Position numbers and translations under genes: made by a program. Positions 28,034 through 38,857 of a DNA stretch of 64,000 nucleotides are shown in pieces (position 1 is the stretch's first letter; each line of letters starts with the position of its first letter). The notes under the pieces were generated by a model. The model was given only the letters and a program-made list of their open reading frames with translations, made no database searches and was not told where the DNA came from. Source of the stretch: Roseitalea sp. (GTDB taxonomy: Bacteria > Pseudomonadota > Alphaproteobacteria > Rhizobiales > Rhizobiaceae); NCBI GenBank assembly GCA_017642895.1, contig JAEPON010000005.1, positions 279,259 through 343,258 on the forward strand, read 5' to 3'.

Positions 28034-29116
28034 CTATTCGCCTTCGATCATCCGCGAAATCAGTTGCGCGGTGTAATCGACCATCGGCACGATCTTGGCG
28101 TAGTTGAGCCGCGTCGGCCCCAGAACGCCAAGCGCGCCGATCACCCGCCGGTTGGTGTCGCGATAGGGCGCAACGACCAGTGACGAGCCGGACAGCGAGA
28201 ACAGGCGGTTCTCAGAACCGATGAAGATGCGCACGCCAGAGCCCTCCTCGGCCATGTCCAGCACGTTGATGATCTCGTCCTTCCGCTCCAGATCGTCGAG
28301 CAGCATCTTGGTGCGCTCGATCTCCTCGGCGTCGGTGAGGTTTTCCAGCAAATTGGCGCGGCCGCGCACGATGAGCTGCCGGGGATGGCCATTGTTGGCG
28401 CCCGACCAGACCGCCAGACCGCGCTCGACAAGGCCCGCGCTCAGAGCATCCAGTTCGGCACGGATCTCGCCGCGCATCGCGTCGATGGTGCCGCGAACAT
28501 CGGCGAGCGTTTGCCCGCGCGCGTGATGATTGAGGAAATTGGCGGCCTCGGCCAGTTGCGAGGCTGTCATGCCGGCGGGCAGGTCGATGACGCGATTTTC
28601 GACCTCACCCGACTCCCAGACCACGACCGCGAGCGCCTTTGTTTCTTCAAGGCGCACGAACTCGATATGTTTCATCGCACCGTCGCGCTTGGTTGCCAGC
28701 ACAAGACCCGCGCCGCTCGACACGCGGCTGAGCATCTGGCTCGCCTCGGTCAGCAATTGTTCGGTGTGCGGATGGCCCTCGCCGGTGCCCAACTGGTGGT
28801 CGATCAGCGCTCGCTCCTCGTCGCTGACCGCGCCGGCATCCATGAAGGCATCGACGAAGAAGCGCAGGCCCTGCTCGGTCGGCAGCCGCCCGGCGGAGAC
28901 GTGCGGCGCATAGATCAGGCCGAGCGTTTCAAGATCGCTCATCACATTGCGCACCGAGGCCGGCGACAGCGATGTCGGCAGCATTTTGGACAGGTTGCGC
29001 GAGCCGACCGGCTCGCCTTCGGTCAGATAGCTTTCGACGATGCGCCGGAAGATGTCGCGCGACCGGTCGTCGAGTTTTTCGTCCAGGTCCGTGGCGGTAC
29101 CGGTGATGTGCTGCAT
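28034..29116 (-). CDS. hrcA: heat-inducible transcription repressor HrcA
   Basis: 360 aa. HrcA represses groESL-type operons by binding CIRCE elements. The winged helix lies at about 18-85 ([39 protein letters not shown]), followed by the GAF-like middle domain and the C-terminal part ([46 protein letters not shown]). ATG 29116 ([14 protein letters not shown]) is chosen; the open frame upstream is not family-like. No CIRCE inverted repeat was found near it. It is divergent from rph, the usual Rhizobiales order. Confidence 0.95.
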   Translation of the reverse strand: MQHITGTATDLDEKLDDRSRDIFRRIVESYLTEGEPVGSRNLSKMLPTSLSPASVRNVMSDLETLGLIYAPHVSAGRLPTEQGLRFFVDAFMDAGAVSDEERALIDHQLGTGEGHPHTEQLLTEASQMLSRVSSGAGLVLATKRDGAMKHIEFVRLEETKALAVVVWESGEVENRVIDLPAGMTASQLAEAANFLNHHARGQTLADVRGTIDAMRGEIRAELDALSAGLVERGLAVWSGANNGHPRQLIVRGRANLLENLTDAEEIERTKMLLDDLERKDEIINVLDMAEEGSGVRIFIGSENRLFSLSGSSLVVAPYRDTNRRVIGALGVLGPTRLNYAKIVPMVDYTAQLISRMIEGE

Positions 29117-29250
29117 CGATGCGTCGCAATCCCTGTTGCACCCGATATAAGCCAGCGGCCGATTTCCGAAAAGGGGCGGCACGCGCATGGTTCCATCACA
29201 CGCACAAACCGTCTAGACACGGCGCGAATTTAAAATCCGAAGGATATTCC

Positions 29251-29973
29251 ATGAACCGGCCATCGGGGCGTATGCCCGACCAAATGCGCGCCGTCTCGTT
29301 CGAGCGCGGCATCTCCAAGCATGCCGAGGGCTCGTGCCTCGTCAAGTTTGGCGACACGCATGTTCTGTGCACGGCAAGTCTCGAAGAGCGCGTCCCGCCA
29401 TGGCTGCGCAACTCCGGCCGCGGCTGGGTGACGGCGGAATATGGCATGCTGCCGCGCGCCACCGGCGACCGGATGCGACGCGAGGCATCGTCGGGCAAGC
29501 AGGGCGGCCGGACGCTGGAAATCCAGCGGCTGATCGGCCGGTCCATGCGGGCGGTCGTCGATCTCGAAGCGCTCGGCGAGCGCCAGATCACCGTGGACTG
29601 CGACGTCATCCAGGCCGATGGCGGCACGCGCACGGCGGCGATCACGGGCGGCTGGATCGCGCTGCATGATTGCCTGGACTGGATGCATTCGAGGCAGATG
29701 GCCTCGAAGACACGCGTTTTGACGGACCATGTCGCGGCGGTCTCCTGCGGCATCTATCAGGGCACGCCGGTGACCGATCTCGACTATGTCGAGGACAGCA
29801 ATGCGGAAACCGATGCCAATTTCGTCATGACCGGCTTGGGCGGCATCGTCGAGGTGCAGGGCACGGCGGAAGGCACGCCGTTCAGCCGCGACGAATTCAA
29901 TGCGCTTTTCGGGCTGGCGGAGAATGCCGTCGCCGATCTGGTCGCTATGCAGAAACAGGCCATCGGAAGCTGA
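29251..29973 (+). CDS. rph: ribonuclease PH
   Basis: 240 aa phosphorolytic 3'-5' exoribonuclease that trims tRNA precursors. It begins [20 protein letters not shown] and has [56 protein letters not shown] (phosphate-binding Arg region), [19 protein letters not shown] and [16 protein letters not shown] 29251 has AAGGA 6 bases upstream. It heads a rightward operon; rdgB starts 2 bases after its stop. Confidence 0.97.
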   Translation: MNRPSGRMPDQMRAVSFERGISKHAEGSCLVKFGDTHVLCTASLEERVPPWLRNSGRGWVTAEYGMLPRATGDRMRREASSGKQGGRTLEIQRLIGRSMRAVVDLEALGERQITVDCDVIQADGGTRTAAITGGWIALHDCLDWMHSRQMASKTRVLTDHVAAVSCGIYQGTPVTDLDYVEDSNAETDANFVMTGLGGIVEVQGTAEGTPFSRDEFNALFGLAENAVADLVAMQKQAIGS

Positions 29974-29975
29974 CC

Positions 29976-30626
29976 ATGGCGCGGCGGCTCGAACCGGGAC
30001 GGCTGGTGCTTGCGACCCACAATGACGGCAAGCTGGCCGAGATACGCGGCTTGATAGGCCCGTTCGGCTTCGATGTCGTCTCCGCCGGCGAACTGGGTCT
30101 GGCCGAGCCCGAGGAAACCGGCACGACTTTCGAGGAAAACGCGCGCGCCAAGGCGATGGCCGCGATGGAGGCGACCGGCCTGCCGGCATTGGCGGACGAT
30201 AGCGGCATCTGCGTCGAAGCGCTCGATGGCGCGCCCGGCGTCTACACGGCTGACTGGGCGGAAACCGGCAATGGCGATCGCGATTTCATGATGGCGATGC
30301 GCACGGTCGAGGAAAAACTGCAGGAACGGGGTGCGACCGAGCCCGCTCAGCGGCGCGCGGCCTTCGTTGCGACCCTGTGCCTGGCCTTTGCTGACGGGCA
30401 TTGCGATTTCTTTCGCGGCGAGGCACCGGGCCATCTGATATGGCCGCCGCGCGGCGATCTGGGCTTCGGCTATGATCCGGTGTTCGTGCCCGACGGACAC
30501 AGCCGCACCTTCGGCGAGATGACCGCAGAAGAAAAGCATGGCTGGACACCGGGCCATGCCAACGCCTTGTCGCATCGCGCCCGCGCGTTCAAACTGTTTG
30601 CCCATGACTGTCTGGGCGTTACCTGA
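29976..30626 (+). CDS. rdgB: RdgB/HAM1 non-canonical purine NTP pyrophosphatase
   Basis: 216 aa. It hydrolyses dITP, XTP and ITP to the monophosphates, cleaning the nucleotide pool. Key motifs: [17 protein letters not shown] (nucleotide-binding Thr-Asn-Lys), [32 protein letters not shown] (catalytic Asp and metal site), [15 protein letters not shown] and [11 protein letters not shown] (base-recognition His-Arg). It starts 2 bases after rph and overlaps hemW by 23 bases, so the three genes are tightly coupled. Confidence 0.96.
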   Translation: MARRLEPGRLVLATHNDGKLAEIRGLIGPFGFDVVSAGELGLAEPEETGTTFEENARAKAMAAMEATGLPALADDSGICVEALDGAPGVYTADWAETGNGDRDFMMAMRTVEEKLQERGATEPAQRRAAFVATLCLAFADGHCDFFRGEAPGHLIWPPRGDLGFGYDPVFVPDGHSRTFGEMTAEEKHGWTPGHANALSHRARAFKLFAHDCLGVT

Positions 30627-31812
30627 CCGACAAACCCCCGCGGCGCCCAACGGCGATGACGGGTCGCCGGGGTTCGGTGTCTATCTGCATTGGCCGTTCT
30701 GCGCGGCCAAATGCCCTTATTGCGACTTCAATTCCCATGTCCGCCACCGGCCGGTCGACCAGACGGCCTATGCGGAAGCGTTCCAGCGCGAGATGGCGCA
30801 CATGCGGGACATGACCGGTCCACGCCAGGTGACATCGATCTTCATCGGCGGCGGAACGCCATCCCTGATGGCGCCGGAGGCGGTTGGCGTTCTGCTCGAT
30901 GCAGTTGCCGCCCATTGGACGGTTGCCGCCGGCATCGAAGTGACGATGGAGGCCAATCCGCAATCGGCGGATGCGGAACGGTTTGCCGGCTACAGGGCTG
31001 TGGGCGTCAACCGGCTCTCGCTGGGCGTCCAGGCGCTGAACGACGCTGACCTCAAGTTCCTCGGACGGCTGCACGATGCCAACGAGGCGCGCGCGGCGAT
31101 TGAACTGGCGCGGCGGACGTTCCCGCGCCTGTCGTTCGACCTGATCTATGCGCGGCCCGGCCAGACGATCGCCGCATGGGCATCGGAATTGCGCGATGCT
31201 ATCGCGCTCGCCGCCGACCATCTGTCGCTCTACCAACTGACCATCGAGGACGGAACGCCGTTCAAGGCGCTGCATGAAGCGGGCCGGATCGCCATGCCGG
31301 ACGGCGATCTGGCCAGTGACCTTTATGCGATGACGCAGGAGATCACCGCTGATCATGGTTTGCCGGCCTATGAAGTTTCCAATCATGCGGCGCCGGGCGC
31401 GCAGTCGCGGCACAATCTGACCTATTGGCGCTATGGCGACTATGTCGGGATCGGCCCCGGTGCCCACGGCCGCTTTTCGTTTGCCGATGACGCGAAAAAG
31501 CGCGTCACCATGACCGAGCGGCATCCGGAGACCTGGCTGGACCGCACCCGGCGGGCCGGGCACGGGATTGTCAAGACCGAAGCGCTGGACCGCATCTCGC
31601 AAGCGAACGAGATGCTGATGATGGGCCTGCGGCTCACCGAGGGGCTCGATCTGGCCCGGCATGAAGCGCTCGGCGGGCAGCCGCTCGACGGGTCTGCGCT
31701 GCAAGCGATGATTGATGTTGGCATGGTCGAACGTATCGGCAATGCGCGCATCCGCGCGACGGCGCGTGGGCGGATCGTCCTTGATTCCGTCATTGCCGAA
31801 CTGGCGCGTTGA
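30604..31812 (+). CDS. hemW: radical SAM heme chaperone HemW
   Basis: 402 aa. The radical SAM cluster motif is Cys33-X3-Cys37-X2-Cys40 in [10 protein letters not shown], followed by [10 protein letters not shown], the [14 protein letters not shown] region, [10 protein letters not shown] and a C-terminal HemN-like domain. HemW lacks the features of coproporphyrinogen dehydrogenase HemN and is a heme-insertion chaperone; older annotations call it HemN-like. Start ATG 30604 lies inside the rdgB end. Its TGA is one base before the rsmI ATG. Confidence 0.93.
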   Translation: MTVWALPDRQTPAAPNGDDGSPGFGVYLHWPFCAAKCPYCDFNSHVRHRPVDQTAYAEAFQREMAHMRDMTGPRQVTSIFIGGGTPSLMAPEAVGVLLDAVAAHWTVAAGIEVTMEANPQSADAERFAGYRAVGVNRLSLGVQALNDADLKFLGRLHDANEARAAIELARRTFPRLSFDLIYARPGQTIAAWASELRDAIALAADHLSLYQLTIEDGTPFKALHEAGRIAMPDGDLASDLYAMTQEITADHGLPAYEVSNHAAPGAQSRHNLTYWRYGDYVGIGPGAHGRFSFADDAKKRVTMTERHPETWLDRTRRAGHGIVKTEALDRISQANEMLMMGLRLTEGLDLARHEALGGQPLDGSALQAMIDVGMVERIGNARIRATARGRIVLDSVIAELAR

Positions 31813-31813
31813 G

Positions 31814-32704
31814 ATGACCGCGCCGACCTACACCATCGCCGGGCACACGATCGCCGCGCCGCCGCTGGAGCCGGCGCTCTATCTCGTGGCGACGCCGATC
31901 GGCAATTTGCGCGACATCACCATCCGCGCCCTTGAAACGCTGGCCGCCTGCGATGTGCTGGCCTGTGAAGACACGCGCATCACCCGCCGCCTGCTCGACC
32001 GCTACGGCATTGCCGCCAGGCCGATCGCCTATCACGAGCACAATGCCGGCCAGGCCGGACCCAAGCTGCTCACGGCGCTCGCCGAGGGCCGATCAGTGGC
32101 ACTCGTTTCCGATGCGGGAACGCCGCTGGTGTCCGATCCGGGTTACCGGCTCGGTGTTGAGGCACGTCAGGCAGGCCACGCAATTGTTCCGGTCCCCGGC
32201 CCGTCGGCGGTTCTCACGGCGTTGACGGCATCCGGCCTGCCGACCGACGATTTTCGATTCGTCGGCTTTTTGCCGGCGAAAGAAAAGGCGCGCCGAGACC
32301 GGTTGACCGCGCTCCGGGCGGAGCCGACAACACTGATCTGCTTTGAATCACCGCACCGTTTGGCGGCCAGTCTGCGGTCGATTGCCACCGTCATGGGCGC
32401 CGATCGCACAGTGTGCGTCGCCCGCGAACTGACGAAACGCTTCGAAACCGTGATGACGGGAAAATCCAGTGATTTGTCAGATCAATTCGTCAACGAAACG
32501 GTCAAGGGCGAGATCGTCTTGCTGATCGCTCCGGCCGAATCGCTGGCAGGGCAGGCCACGTCCACCGACATTGACGCGCTGCTCTCCGACCTTCTGACCG
32601 ACATGCCGGCTGGCAGGGCCGCGCGGGAAGCCGCACAGATGACCGGCCTGCCGCGCGCCGACCTCTATGCCCGGATTGTTGCGCGGAAGAACGAAGGTGG
32701 CTGA
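31814..32704 (+). CDS. rsmI: 16S rRNA (cytidine1402-2'-O)-methyltransferase
   Basis: 296 aa, tetrapyrrole-methylase fold. Motifs: [93 protein letters not shown] and ARELTKRFE. It methylates the 2'-O of C1402 in the ribosomal P site. The ATG follows the hemW stop by one base. The gene overlaps the yraN start by 8 bases. Confidence 0.96.
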   Translation: MTAPTYTIAGHTIAAPPLEPALYLVATPIGNLRDITIRALETLAACDVLACEDTRITRRLLDRYGIAARPIAYHEHNAGQAGPKLLTALAEGRSVALVSDAGTPLVSDPGYRLGVEARQAGHAIVPVPGPSAVLTALTASGLPTDDFRFVGFLPAKEKARRDRLTALRAEPTTLICFESPHRLAASLRSIATVMGADRTVCVARELTKRFETVMTGKSSDLSDQFVNETVKGEIVLLIAPAESLAGQATSTDIDALLSDLLTDMPAGRAAREAAQMTGLPRADLYARIVARKNEGG

Positions 32705-33068
32705 GCCGGGCGGTGCCAAACGGCGAAAGGCCGAACGACGCGGCCATATGGGCGAAACCCGGGCGGCATGGCTGATGCGCCTGAAAGGTTTCCGCATCGT
32801 TGCGCGCCGCTATGCGTGCCGGGCCGGTGAGATCGACCTGATCGCCCGGCGCGGTGATCTGGTGGCGATCGTCGAGGTCAAGGCGCGGCCGTCGCTGGCC
32901 GAAGCAATGGACGCCGTGACGCCGCACGGGCGCCGGCGCATCATCGCCGCCGCCGATCATTGGCTGGCCCGACAGCCCGACCATGGCCGGCTGTCCGTGC
33001 GGTTCGACCTGGTCGCCGTGCTTCCGGGCCGCTGGCCGGTGCATGTGCCCGCCATCTTCACGGCCTGA
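32697..33068 (+). CDS. yraN: YraN family (UPF0102) endonuclease-like protein
   Basis: 123 aa. The restriction-endonuclease-like core has [21 protein letters not shown], with Glu45, Asp47, Glu60 and Lys62 in the E-x-D...E-V-K pattern. The N-terminal part [20 protein letters not shown] is the usual YraN helix. The biological role is not established; the place next to rsmI is conserved. GTG 32697 gives the usual family length and an 8-base overlap with rsmI; ATG 32667 is possible but would overlap rsmI by 38 bases. Confidence 0.88.
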   Translation: MAEPGGAKRRKAERRGHMGETRAAWLMRLKGFRIVARRYACRAGEIDLIARRGDLVAIVEVKARPSLAEAMDAVTPHGRRRIIAAADHWLARQPDHGRLSVRFDLVAVLPGRWPVHVPAIFTA

Positions 33069-33128
33069 AGCGGATTGATTTTGCCGCCCACGCGCGCCAC
33101 TTAGGGCCTGCTCAATCGAGGGACGATC

Positions 33129-34067
33129 ATGGCGCTCAAAGTCGCGGTCCAGATGGACCATATCTCCACCGTCGCGATCGAGGGCGACACCACCTTCGCG
33201 CTGTGCCTTGAGGCGCAGGCGCGCGGCCACACCCTGTTCCACTATACGCCCGACCGGCTGGCCCAGCGCGACGGAACGGTGAGCGCGGTGCTCGAGCCGC
33301 TGACGGTGCGCGACGTCAAGGGCGACCATTACACGCTCGGTGCCGCCGAACGCATCGACCTTACGCAGATGGATGTCGTTTTGTTGCGGCAGGACCCGCC
33401 GTTTGACATGAACTACATCACGACGACGCACATTCTCGAACGCATCCACCCGAAAACGCTGGTCGTCAACGATCCGGCCTGGGTGCGCAATTCGCCCGAG
33501 AAGATCTTCGTCATGGAGTTTTCCGACTTCATGCCGGAGACGTTGATCACCAAGGATGTCGACGCCATCGCCGATTTCCGGCGCGAGTTCGGCGACATCA
33601 TCGTCAAGCCGCTTTACGGCAATGGCGGCGCAGGCGTCTTCCATTTGCGCGACGGCGACCGCAACCTGACCTCCCTGATGGAGATGTTCGACCAGTTGAC
33701 CAACGAGCCGATCATCGCGCAACGCTATCTGGCCGATGTGCGCGCCGGCGACAAGCGCATCATCCTGATCGACGGCGAACCGGTGGGCGCGATCAACCGC
33801 GTGCCGCATGAGAACGACACGCGCTCCAACATGCATGTCGGCGGCAAGGCGCTGGCGACCGGGATGACCGAGCGCGAGCGCGAGATCTGCGCAGCGATCG
33901 GGCCGGCGCTGCGGGAGCGGGGCTTCATCCTGGTCGGCATTGATGTGATCGGCGGGCTGATGACCGAGATCAACGTCACCTCGCCGACGGGCGTGCGCGA
34001 AGTCGCCAAGTTCGGCGGTGCGGACATTGCGGCCCTGTTCTGGGATGCGGTGGAAAAACGACGCTGA
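33129..34067 (+). CDS. gshB: glutathione synthetase
   Basis: 312 aa ATP-grasp ligase joining gamma-glutamylcysteine and glycine. Motifs: [77 protein letters not shown] (ATP-grasp lysine and glycine loop), [12 protein letters not shown] and [17 protein letters not shown] (metal-binding Glu/Asn). It lies 60 bases after yraN, possibly with its own promoter. Confidence 0.96.
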   Translation: MALKVAVQMDHISTVAIEGDTTFALCLEAQARGHTLFHYTPDRLAQRDGTVSAVLEPLTVRDVKGDHYTLGAAERIDLTQMDVVLLRQDPPFDMNYITTTHILERIHPKTLVVNDPAWVRNSPEKIFVMEFSDFMPETLITKDVDAIADFRREFGDIIVKPLYGNGGAGVFHLRDGDRNLTSLMEMFDQLTNEPIIAQRYLADVRAGDKRIILIDGEPVGAINRVPHENDTRSNMHVGGKALATGMTEREREICAAIGPALRERGFILVGIDVIGGLMTEINVTSPTGVREVAKFGGADIAALFWDAVEKRR

Positions 34068-34130
34068 CCGACACCGGTTTGTTCCGCCCAACAACCTGAT
34101 ACAACCTGGATACATCTTTGGCGCGCATTT

Positions 34131-34145
34131 GTTCCTAAAATGTTC
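34131..34145 (+). promoter_or_regulatory. LexA (SOS) box upstream of comM
   Basis: GTTCCTAAAATGTTC at 34131-34145 is a perfect GTTC-N7-GTTC, the direct-repeat LexA site of alphaproteobacteria. It lies 105 bases before the comM start, in the 183-base space between gshB and comM. The match is seen directly; regulation by LexA is inferred from the motif and position. Confidence 0.65.
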
Positions 34146-34250
34146 TTGCCTTGTTTCCAGGCCTGTGCTTGACTGATCGACGGGTTCGCGTTGTGCGCGG
34201 CGGATGGTCCGGCGCACACGGCACACCCCTCGCGCACAGGGGACACGGAC

Positions 34251-35783
34251 ATGGTCGCACGTGTGACGACGGTCGCCTTCCAGGGCATCGATGCGGTGCC
34301 GGTGGATGTGCAGGTGATGGTGGCGCCGGGCAAGATGATGATGCAGATCGTCGGCCTGCCCGACAAGGCTGTCGCCGAAAGCCGCGAACGGGTGCAGTCG
34401 GCCTTGCATGCGTCAGGGCTTTCAATGCCGCCCAAGCGCGTGACGGTCAATCTGGCGCCGGCCGACCTGCCCAAGGAGGGCAGCCATTTCGACCTGCCGA
34501 TCGCGCTGGGGCTGATGGCCGCGCTCGGCGCCATTCCCTCCGACGCGCTGGCCGGGTTCGCGGTGCTGGGCGAATTGTCGCTTGATGGCACCATCGCGCC
34601 GGTCGCCGGCGTGCTGCCGGCGGCGATCGCGGCCAATGCCTCAGGAAAAGGACTGATCTGCCCGGCCGCCTGCGGCGGCGAGGCGGCGTGGGCGGACGCG
34701 TCCATGCCGATCCTGGCGCCGGTCAGCCTGATCGGGCTTGCCAACCATTTTCGCGGCACGCAGGTGCTGTCACGGCCACGGGCAGCGATGCGCGAGGCGG
34801 TGTCGGACCTGCCGGACATGGCCGATATCAAGGGGCAAGAAACGGCGCGGCGGGCGCTGGAGGTTGCCGCCGCCGGCGGGCACAATCTCCTGATGGTCGG
34901 CCCGCCCGGCTCGGGCAAATCCATGCTGGCACAGCGCCTGCCCTCGATCCTGCCACCGCTTTCGGCGCGCGAACTGCTTGATGTTTCCATGATCGCCTCG
35001 ATCGCCGGCGAACTGGCCGGCGGCGAGTTGACGGACCGGCGGCCGTTCCGCGCCCCGCACCATTCGGCCTCGATGGCGGCCATGGTCGGCGGCGGGCTCA
35101 GGGCGCGACCGGGTGAAGTGTCCATGGCGCACAATGGCGTTCTGTTTCTCGACGAATTTCCCGAGTTCGCGCCGCAGGTTCTCGACAGTCTGCGCCAGCC
35201 GCTTGAAACCGGCGCCTGCATGATCGCGCGAGCCAATCACCGCGTCTCCTATCCCGCGCGCATCCAGCTTGTCGCGGCGATGAACCCGTGCCGTTGCGGC
35301 ATGGCCGGAACGCCGGGGCATGCCTGTTCGCGGGGCCCGCGCTGCCAAAGCGATTATCAGGCACGCATTTCCGGACCGCTGATGGACCGGATCGATGTGC
35401 GCGTCGAGGTGCCGCAGGTCATGCCGGGCGATCTGATCCGCCGCAAGCCCGGAGAGGCCAGCGCGACGATTGCCGCGCGTGTGGCCGAGGCGCGTGCCCG
35501 GCAGGCCGAGCGCTATGACCGGCTCGGCGTCGCGCAGATCGGCGTCAATGCACACTGCCCGACGGCGATGATCGAGGAGGTGGCCGAGGCGGATGGCGGC
35601 GCGCTGCAACTGCTGGCCGACGCCGCCGACAAGATGCGCTTTTCGGCGCGCGGCTATCACCGCATTTTGAAGCTGGCACGGACGCTTGCCGATCTCGATG
35701 GGCGCAACTCGGTCGGTCGGATCCATATCGCCGAGGCGATCTCCTACCGGATCATGGGCGATGCGATGGCGGCGGCGGCGTGA
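34251..35783 (+). CDS. comM: ComM/YifB family Mg-chelatase-like AAA+ ATPase
   Basis: 510 aa. An N-terminal Lon-protease-like S5-fold domain (about 1-165, VARVTTVAFQGIDAVPVDV, DLPKEGSHFDLPIALG) is followed by the AAA+ module: Walker A GPPGSGKS at about 217-224, Walker B VLFLDEFPEF at about 294, and a Cys-rich insert (CRCGMAGTPGHACSRGPRC). The C-terminal Mg-chelatase domain has FSARGYHRILKLARTLADLD. ComM drives branch migration during natural transformation in other bacteria. The LexA box upstream points to a recombination-repair role here. Confidence 0.93.
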   Translation: MVARVTTVAFQGIDAVPVDVQVMVAPGKMMMQIVGLPDKAVAESRERVQSALHASGLSMPPKRVTVNLAPADLPKEGSHFDLPIALGLMAALGAIPSDALAGFAVLGELSLDGTIAPVAGVLPAAIAANASGKGLICPAACGGEAAWADASMPILAPVSLIGLANHFRGTQVLSRPRAAMREAVSDLPDMADIKGQETARRALEVAAAGGHNLLMVGPPGSGKSMLAQRLPSILPPLSARELLDVSMIASIAGELAGGELTDRRPFRAPHHSASMAAMVGGGLRARPGEVSMAHNGVLFLDEFPEFAPQVLDSLRQPLETGACMIARANHRVSYPARIQLVAAMNPCRCGMAGTPGHACSRGPRCQSDYQARISGPLMDRIDVRVEVPQVMPGDLIRRKPGEASATIAARVAEARARQAERYDRLGVAQIGVNAHCPTAMIEEVAEADGGALQLLADAADKMRFSARGYHRILKLARTLADLDGRNSVGRIHIAEAISYRIMGDAMAAAA

Positions 35784-35861
35784 TTCAGTGCCGGCCGAAC
35801 CGGCCCGATTGCAGCCGGTGTGGGGTCAAGACCATCCTTCCCGAGGGCCGGCAACAGTCGG

Positions 35862-36482
35862 TCAGCTTGCACGGGCGGCGATGGCGACCGCCGCCCCGCC
35901 CAGACATGTGGCGGCGAACCGGTTGAGCGCCTTGAGCGCCCGCGGCGTCCTCAGGAAGATGCGCGCGCGGCCGGCCAATCCGGCATAGGGCAGCAGGACA
36001 GTCACCAGAACCGCGAAGGTCACACCGATCAGAATGGTGAAATCGGCCATGGTGACGACCGTCATGTCGATCAGGGTCGGCAACAGCGCCAGGTAGAAGA
36101 CCATCGTCTTGGGATTGCCGAGCGTGACAAGCAGGCCAGCCATGAAACCCGACAGCGCACCGCCGCTATCGGCCTTTGCATCGATCGCTTCCGGCGTGAC
36201 GCCGGCGCGCCAGAACCCGATGGCCATCCAGACCAGATAGGCCACGCCGGCATATTTGATGACGATGAACACAGAGCCGAAAGTGGATGCGGCATAGGCA
36301 AGGCCCAGGATCGCCGCCGCCAGATAGATGACATCGCCCAAGACCAGACCCAACAGCATGGGGAGCGTCGGGCGAAGGCCGGCGCCCAAAGCCCGGGCGA
36401 CGATCGCGATGACGCCGGGCCCCGGAATGGCGGCGGCAATGGCGAGCGCCACCGCATAGGTCAGAAAGTCGGGCAAGGTCAT
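35862..36482 (-). CDS. LysE family translocator (RhtB-like)
   Basis: 206 aa with about six membrane helices: DFLTYAVALAIAAAIPGPGV with the family PGP near the start, LPMLLGLVLGDVIYLAAAIL, FGSVFIVIKYAGVAYLVWMA, and GFMAGLLVTLGNPKTMVFYL with the conserved GNPK. Such proteins export amino acids such as lysine, threonine or homoserine lactone. The substrate is unknown. It converges with comM and lies 98 bases from the dut stop on the same strand. Confidence 0.9.
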   Translation of the reverse strand: MTLPDFLTYAVALAIAAAIPGPGVIAIVARALGAGLRPTLPMLLGLVLGDVIYLAAAILGLAYAASTFGSVFIVIKYAGVAYLVWMAIGFWRAGVTPEAIDAKADSGGALSGFMAGLLVTLGNPKTMVFYLALLPTLIDMTVVTMADFTILIGVTFAVLVTVLLPYAGLAGRARIFLRTPRALKALNRFAATCLGGAAVAIAARAS

Positions 36483-36580
36483 TGGTCGGGTTCCGCTTTC
36501 GGGTCTCCGTCAAGCCTTACCACCGCGCCGGCGCATCGTCAGCGGCGATCATGTCACCGGGACAAGATTTCCTGTTTCGA

Positions 36581-37042
36581 TCAATGGGTGCCGGTGGACC
36601 CGAAGCCGCCTGCGCCACGTCCGGTTTCGTCAGGCGGTTCGGCCGTTTCGACGAGGCTGGCCCGCGTCACCGGCGCGATGACGATCTGCGCGATGCGCAT
36701 GCCGCGTGTTATCTTGAAGACACTGTCACCGAGATTGACCAGCAGGACATGCACCTCGCCGCGATAGTCGCTGTCGATCGTGCCGGGCGTGTTCAGGCAG
36801 GTCACACCGTGGCGAGCGGCGAGCCCCGAACGCGGGCGGACCTGTGCCTCGAACCCGTCGGGAACGGCCATGATGAAGCCGGTGGGAACCGCGGCGCGTT
36901 CGCCCGGCGCCAGAGCGACCGGCACGTCCACAGGCACGGCGGCGCGTATGTCCATGCCGGCGGCGCCGTCGGTCGCATAGGCGGGGAGATCAAGCGCGTC
37001 AGCATGGGGCAGGCGAATGAAGGTCACGACGGTGGCGTTCAT
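36581..37042 (-). CDS. dut: dUTP diphosphatase
   Basis: 153 aa trimeric dUTPase. All five motifs are visible: [12 protein letters not shown] (1), [12 protein letters not shown] (2), [13 protein letters not shown] (3, uridine site), [10 protein letters not shown] (4) and [11 protein letters not shown] (5, at the C-terminus). It converts dUTP to dUMP, preventing uracil misincorporation. The ATG at 37042 begins [15 protein letters not shown]; the upstream open frame is not family-like. Many Rhizobiales carry dut beside coaBC; here they are about 6 kb apart. Confidence 0.96.
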   Translation of the reverse strand: MNATVVTFIRLPHADALDLPAYATDGAAGMDIRAAVPVDVPVALAPGERAAVPTGFIMAVPDGFEAQVRPRSGLAARHGVTCLNTPGTIDSDYRGEVHVLLVNLGDSVFKITRGMRIAQIVIAPVTRASLVETAEPPDETGRGAGGFGSTGTH

Positions 37043-37245
37043 AACCGCCTGATGCGCCGCCAAACGCGCGCCGTCAACGGCCAGCACCCCGTTCTGCCCG
37101 CAATCCACCACCGATGGGTCCAAAGCAACGCGACTGCGCGCTCAGACCGCGCATCCCTCTAGGCGTATGGCCGGCGCGGTGTCACCCCGGGACGCATGAT
37201 TGACACCGCCCGCGCGCCCTGCCAGACACCGCGCGACCCAGGAAC

Positions 37246-38850
37246 ATGCCGACCATGCCGCAATCGCTTCGAGACGAGGTCGCCCGGCGGCGCACCTTCG
37301 CCATCATTTCGCACCCCGATGCGGGCAAGACGACGCTGACCGAAAAGCTTCTGCTGTTTGGCGGTGCGATCCAGCTTGCCGGCGAGGTCAAGGCCAAGAA
37401 GAACCGCACCCAGTCGCGGTCCGACTGGATGAAGATCGAGCGCGAGCGCGGCATCTCCGTCGTCACCTCGGTGATGACGTTCGAATATGGCGGCAACGTC
37501 TTCAACCTGCTCGATACGCCCGGGCACGAAGACTTCGCCGACGACACTTATCGCACGCTGACCGCCGTCGACAGCGCGATCATGGTGATCGACGCGGCCA
37601 AGGGCATCGAGCCGCGCACGCTCAAACTGTTCGAAGTGTGCCGGCTGCGCGACATTCCGATCATCACCTTCGTCAACAAGATGGACCGGGAAAGCCGCGA
37701 TCCGTTCGAGATCCTCGACGAGGTCGAGGAGAAGCTCGCGCTGGACACCGCGCCGGTCACCTGGCCGATCGGTCGCGCCAAGACGTTTTCGGGCACCTAT
37801 CATCTGGCGCAGAACGCAGTCCGGCGGGGCGACGGGGAAGCCGAACGCACGCCGGTCAACGGGCCCGAGGCGGAGAGCGCGGCCGGGGTTCTGCCCCAAA
37901 ACGATCGCGAAACCTTCATCGAGGAGGTCAATCTGGCGCGGGAGGCGTGCCGGCCGTTCGACCGCGACGCCTATCTGGAAGGCCATCTGACGCCGGTCTT
38001 CTTCGGCTCGGCACTGCGCAATCACGGCGTGCGCGATTTGATCGACGCGCTGGCCGAATTCGCGCCACGTCCGCGCGCGCAAGAGGCCGATCTGCGCAAG
38101 GTCGAGGCGACCGAAAACGGTATGACGGCGTTCGTCTTCAAGATCCAGGCGAACATGGACCCCAATCATCGCGACCGGATCGCGTTTGCGCGGGTCTGTT
38201 CGGGCACGCTCGCGCGCGGCATGAAGGCCAAGCTCGTGCGCACCGGCAAAGCGGTGACGCTGTCGGCACCGCAATTCTTCTTCGCCCATCAGCGCCAGAC
38301 CGCCGACAGCGCCTTTGCCGGCGATGTGGTCGGCATTCCCAATCACGGCACGCTGCGGATCGGCGACACGCTGACCGACGGCGAGGCGCTGGTCTTTCGC
38401 GGCGTGCCCAATTTCGCGCCGGAAATCCTGCGCCGCGTGCGCCTGATGGACGCGATGAAGGGCAAGAAGCTGACCGAGGCGCTGGCGCAGATGGCCGAAG
38501 AGGGCGTCGTTCAGCTCTTCATCCCGGAGGACGGGTCGCCATCGATCGTCGGTGTCGTGGGGGCGCTGCAGCTCGACGTGCTGAAGGCGCGGCTCGAAGC
38601 CGAATATGCGCTACCGGTCGATTTCGAGAGCGCGCGCTTTTCGGTCTGCCGCTGGATTTCGTCCGACGACCGCACCGCGCTCGATGCCTTTGTCGCCAAG
38701 CAGCGGTCGTCGATTGCCCGCGATCTGGATGGCGATCCGGTGTTTCTCGCTGAAAACGGCTTTTCGCTCAACTATGAGGCCGAGCGCGCGCCAGCGATCA
38801 CTTTCGAGGCGGTCAAGGACTATCAGGTGACCGCCAAAAAGGCGGCGTAA
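37246..38850 (+). CDS. prfC: peptide chain release factor 3
   Basis: 534 aa translational GTPase that recycles RF1/RF2 after termination. G1 is HPDAGKTT (23-30), switch motif SDWMKIERERGISV, G3 DTPGHEDF, G4 NKMDRESRDP. Domain II has MTAFVFKIQANMDPNHRDRI, and the C-terminal domain has GVVGALQLDVLKARLEAEYA. It stands alone, divergent from dut. ATG 37246 or 37255 could be the start, as AGGA lies just upstream of both. Confidence 0.95.
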   Translation: MPTMPQSLRDEVARRRTFAIISHPDAGKTTLTEKLLLFGGAIQLAGEVKAKKNRTQSRSDWMKIERERGISVVTSVMTFEYGGNVFNLLDTPGHEDFADDTYRTLTAVDSAIMVIDAAKGIEPRTLKLFEVCRLRDIPIITFVNKMDRESRDPFEILDEVEEKLALDTAPVTWPIGRAKTFSGTYHLAQNAVRRGDGEAERTPVNGPEAESAAGVLPQNDRETFIEEVNLAREACRPFDRDAYLEGHLTPVFFGSALRNHGVRDLIDALAEFAPRPRAQEADLRKVEATENGMTAFVFKIQANMDPNHRDRIAFARVCSGTLARGMKAKLVRTGKAVTLSAPQFFFAHQRQTADSAFAGDVVGIPNHGTLRIGDTLTDGEALVFRGVPNFAPEILRRVRLMDAMKGKKLTEALAQMAEEGVVQLFIPEDGSPSIVGVVGALQLDVLKARLEAEYALPVDFESARFSVCRWISSDDRTALDAFVAKQRSSIARDLDGDPVFLAENGFSLNYEAERAPAITFEAVKDYQVTAKKAA

Positions 38851-38857
38851 GGCCCGG

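Noticed and set aside
29117..29250. Heat-shock (sigma-32-type) promoter or CIRCE element in the hrcA-rph spacer
   Set aside because: A CCCCTTTTC and CTTATAT pair is faintly similar to a sigma-32 promoter, but spacing and match are poor, and no TTAGCACTC inverted repeat exists.
32502..34409. A 635-codon minus-strand open frame opposite yraN, gshB and the start of comM
   Set aside because: It spans three conserved plus-strand genes and has shadow-type composition.
37200..38753. A 517-codon plus-strand frame overlapping prfC
   Set aside because: prfC in the next frame has all G motifs; this frame is Arg-rich without any family pattern.
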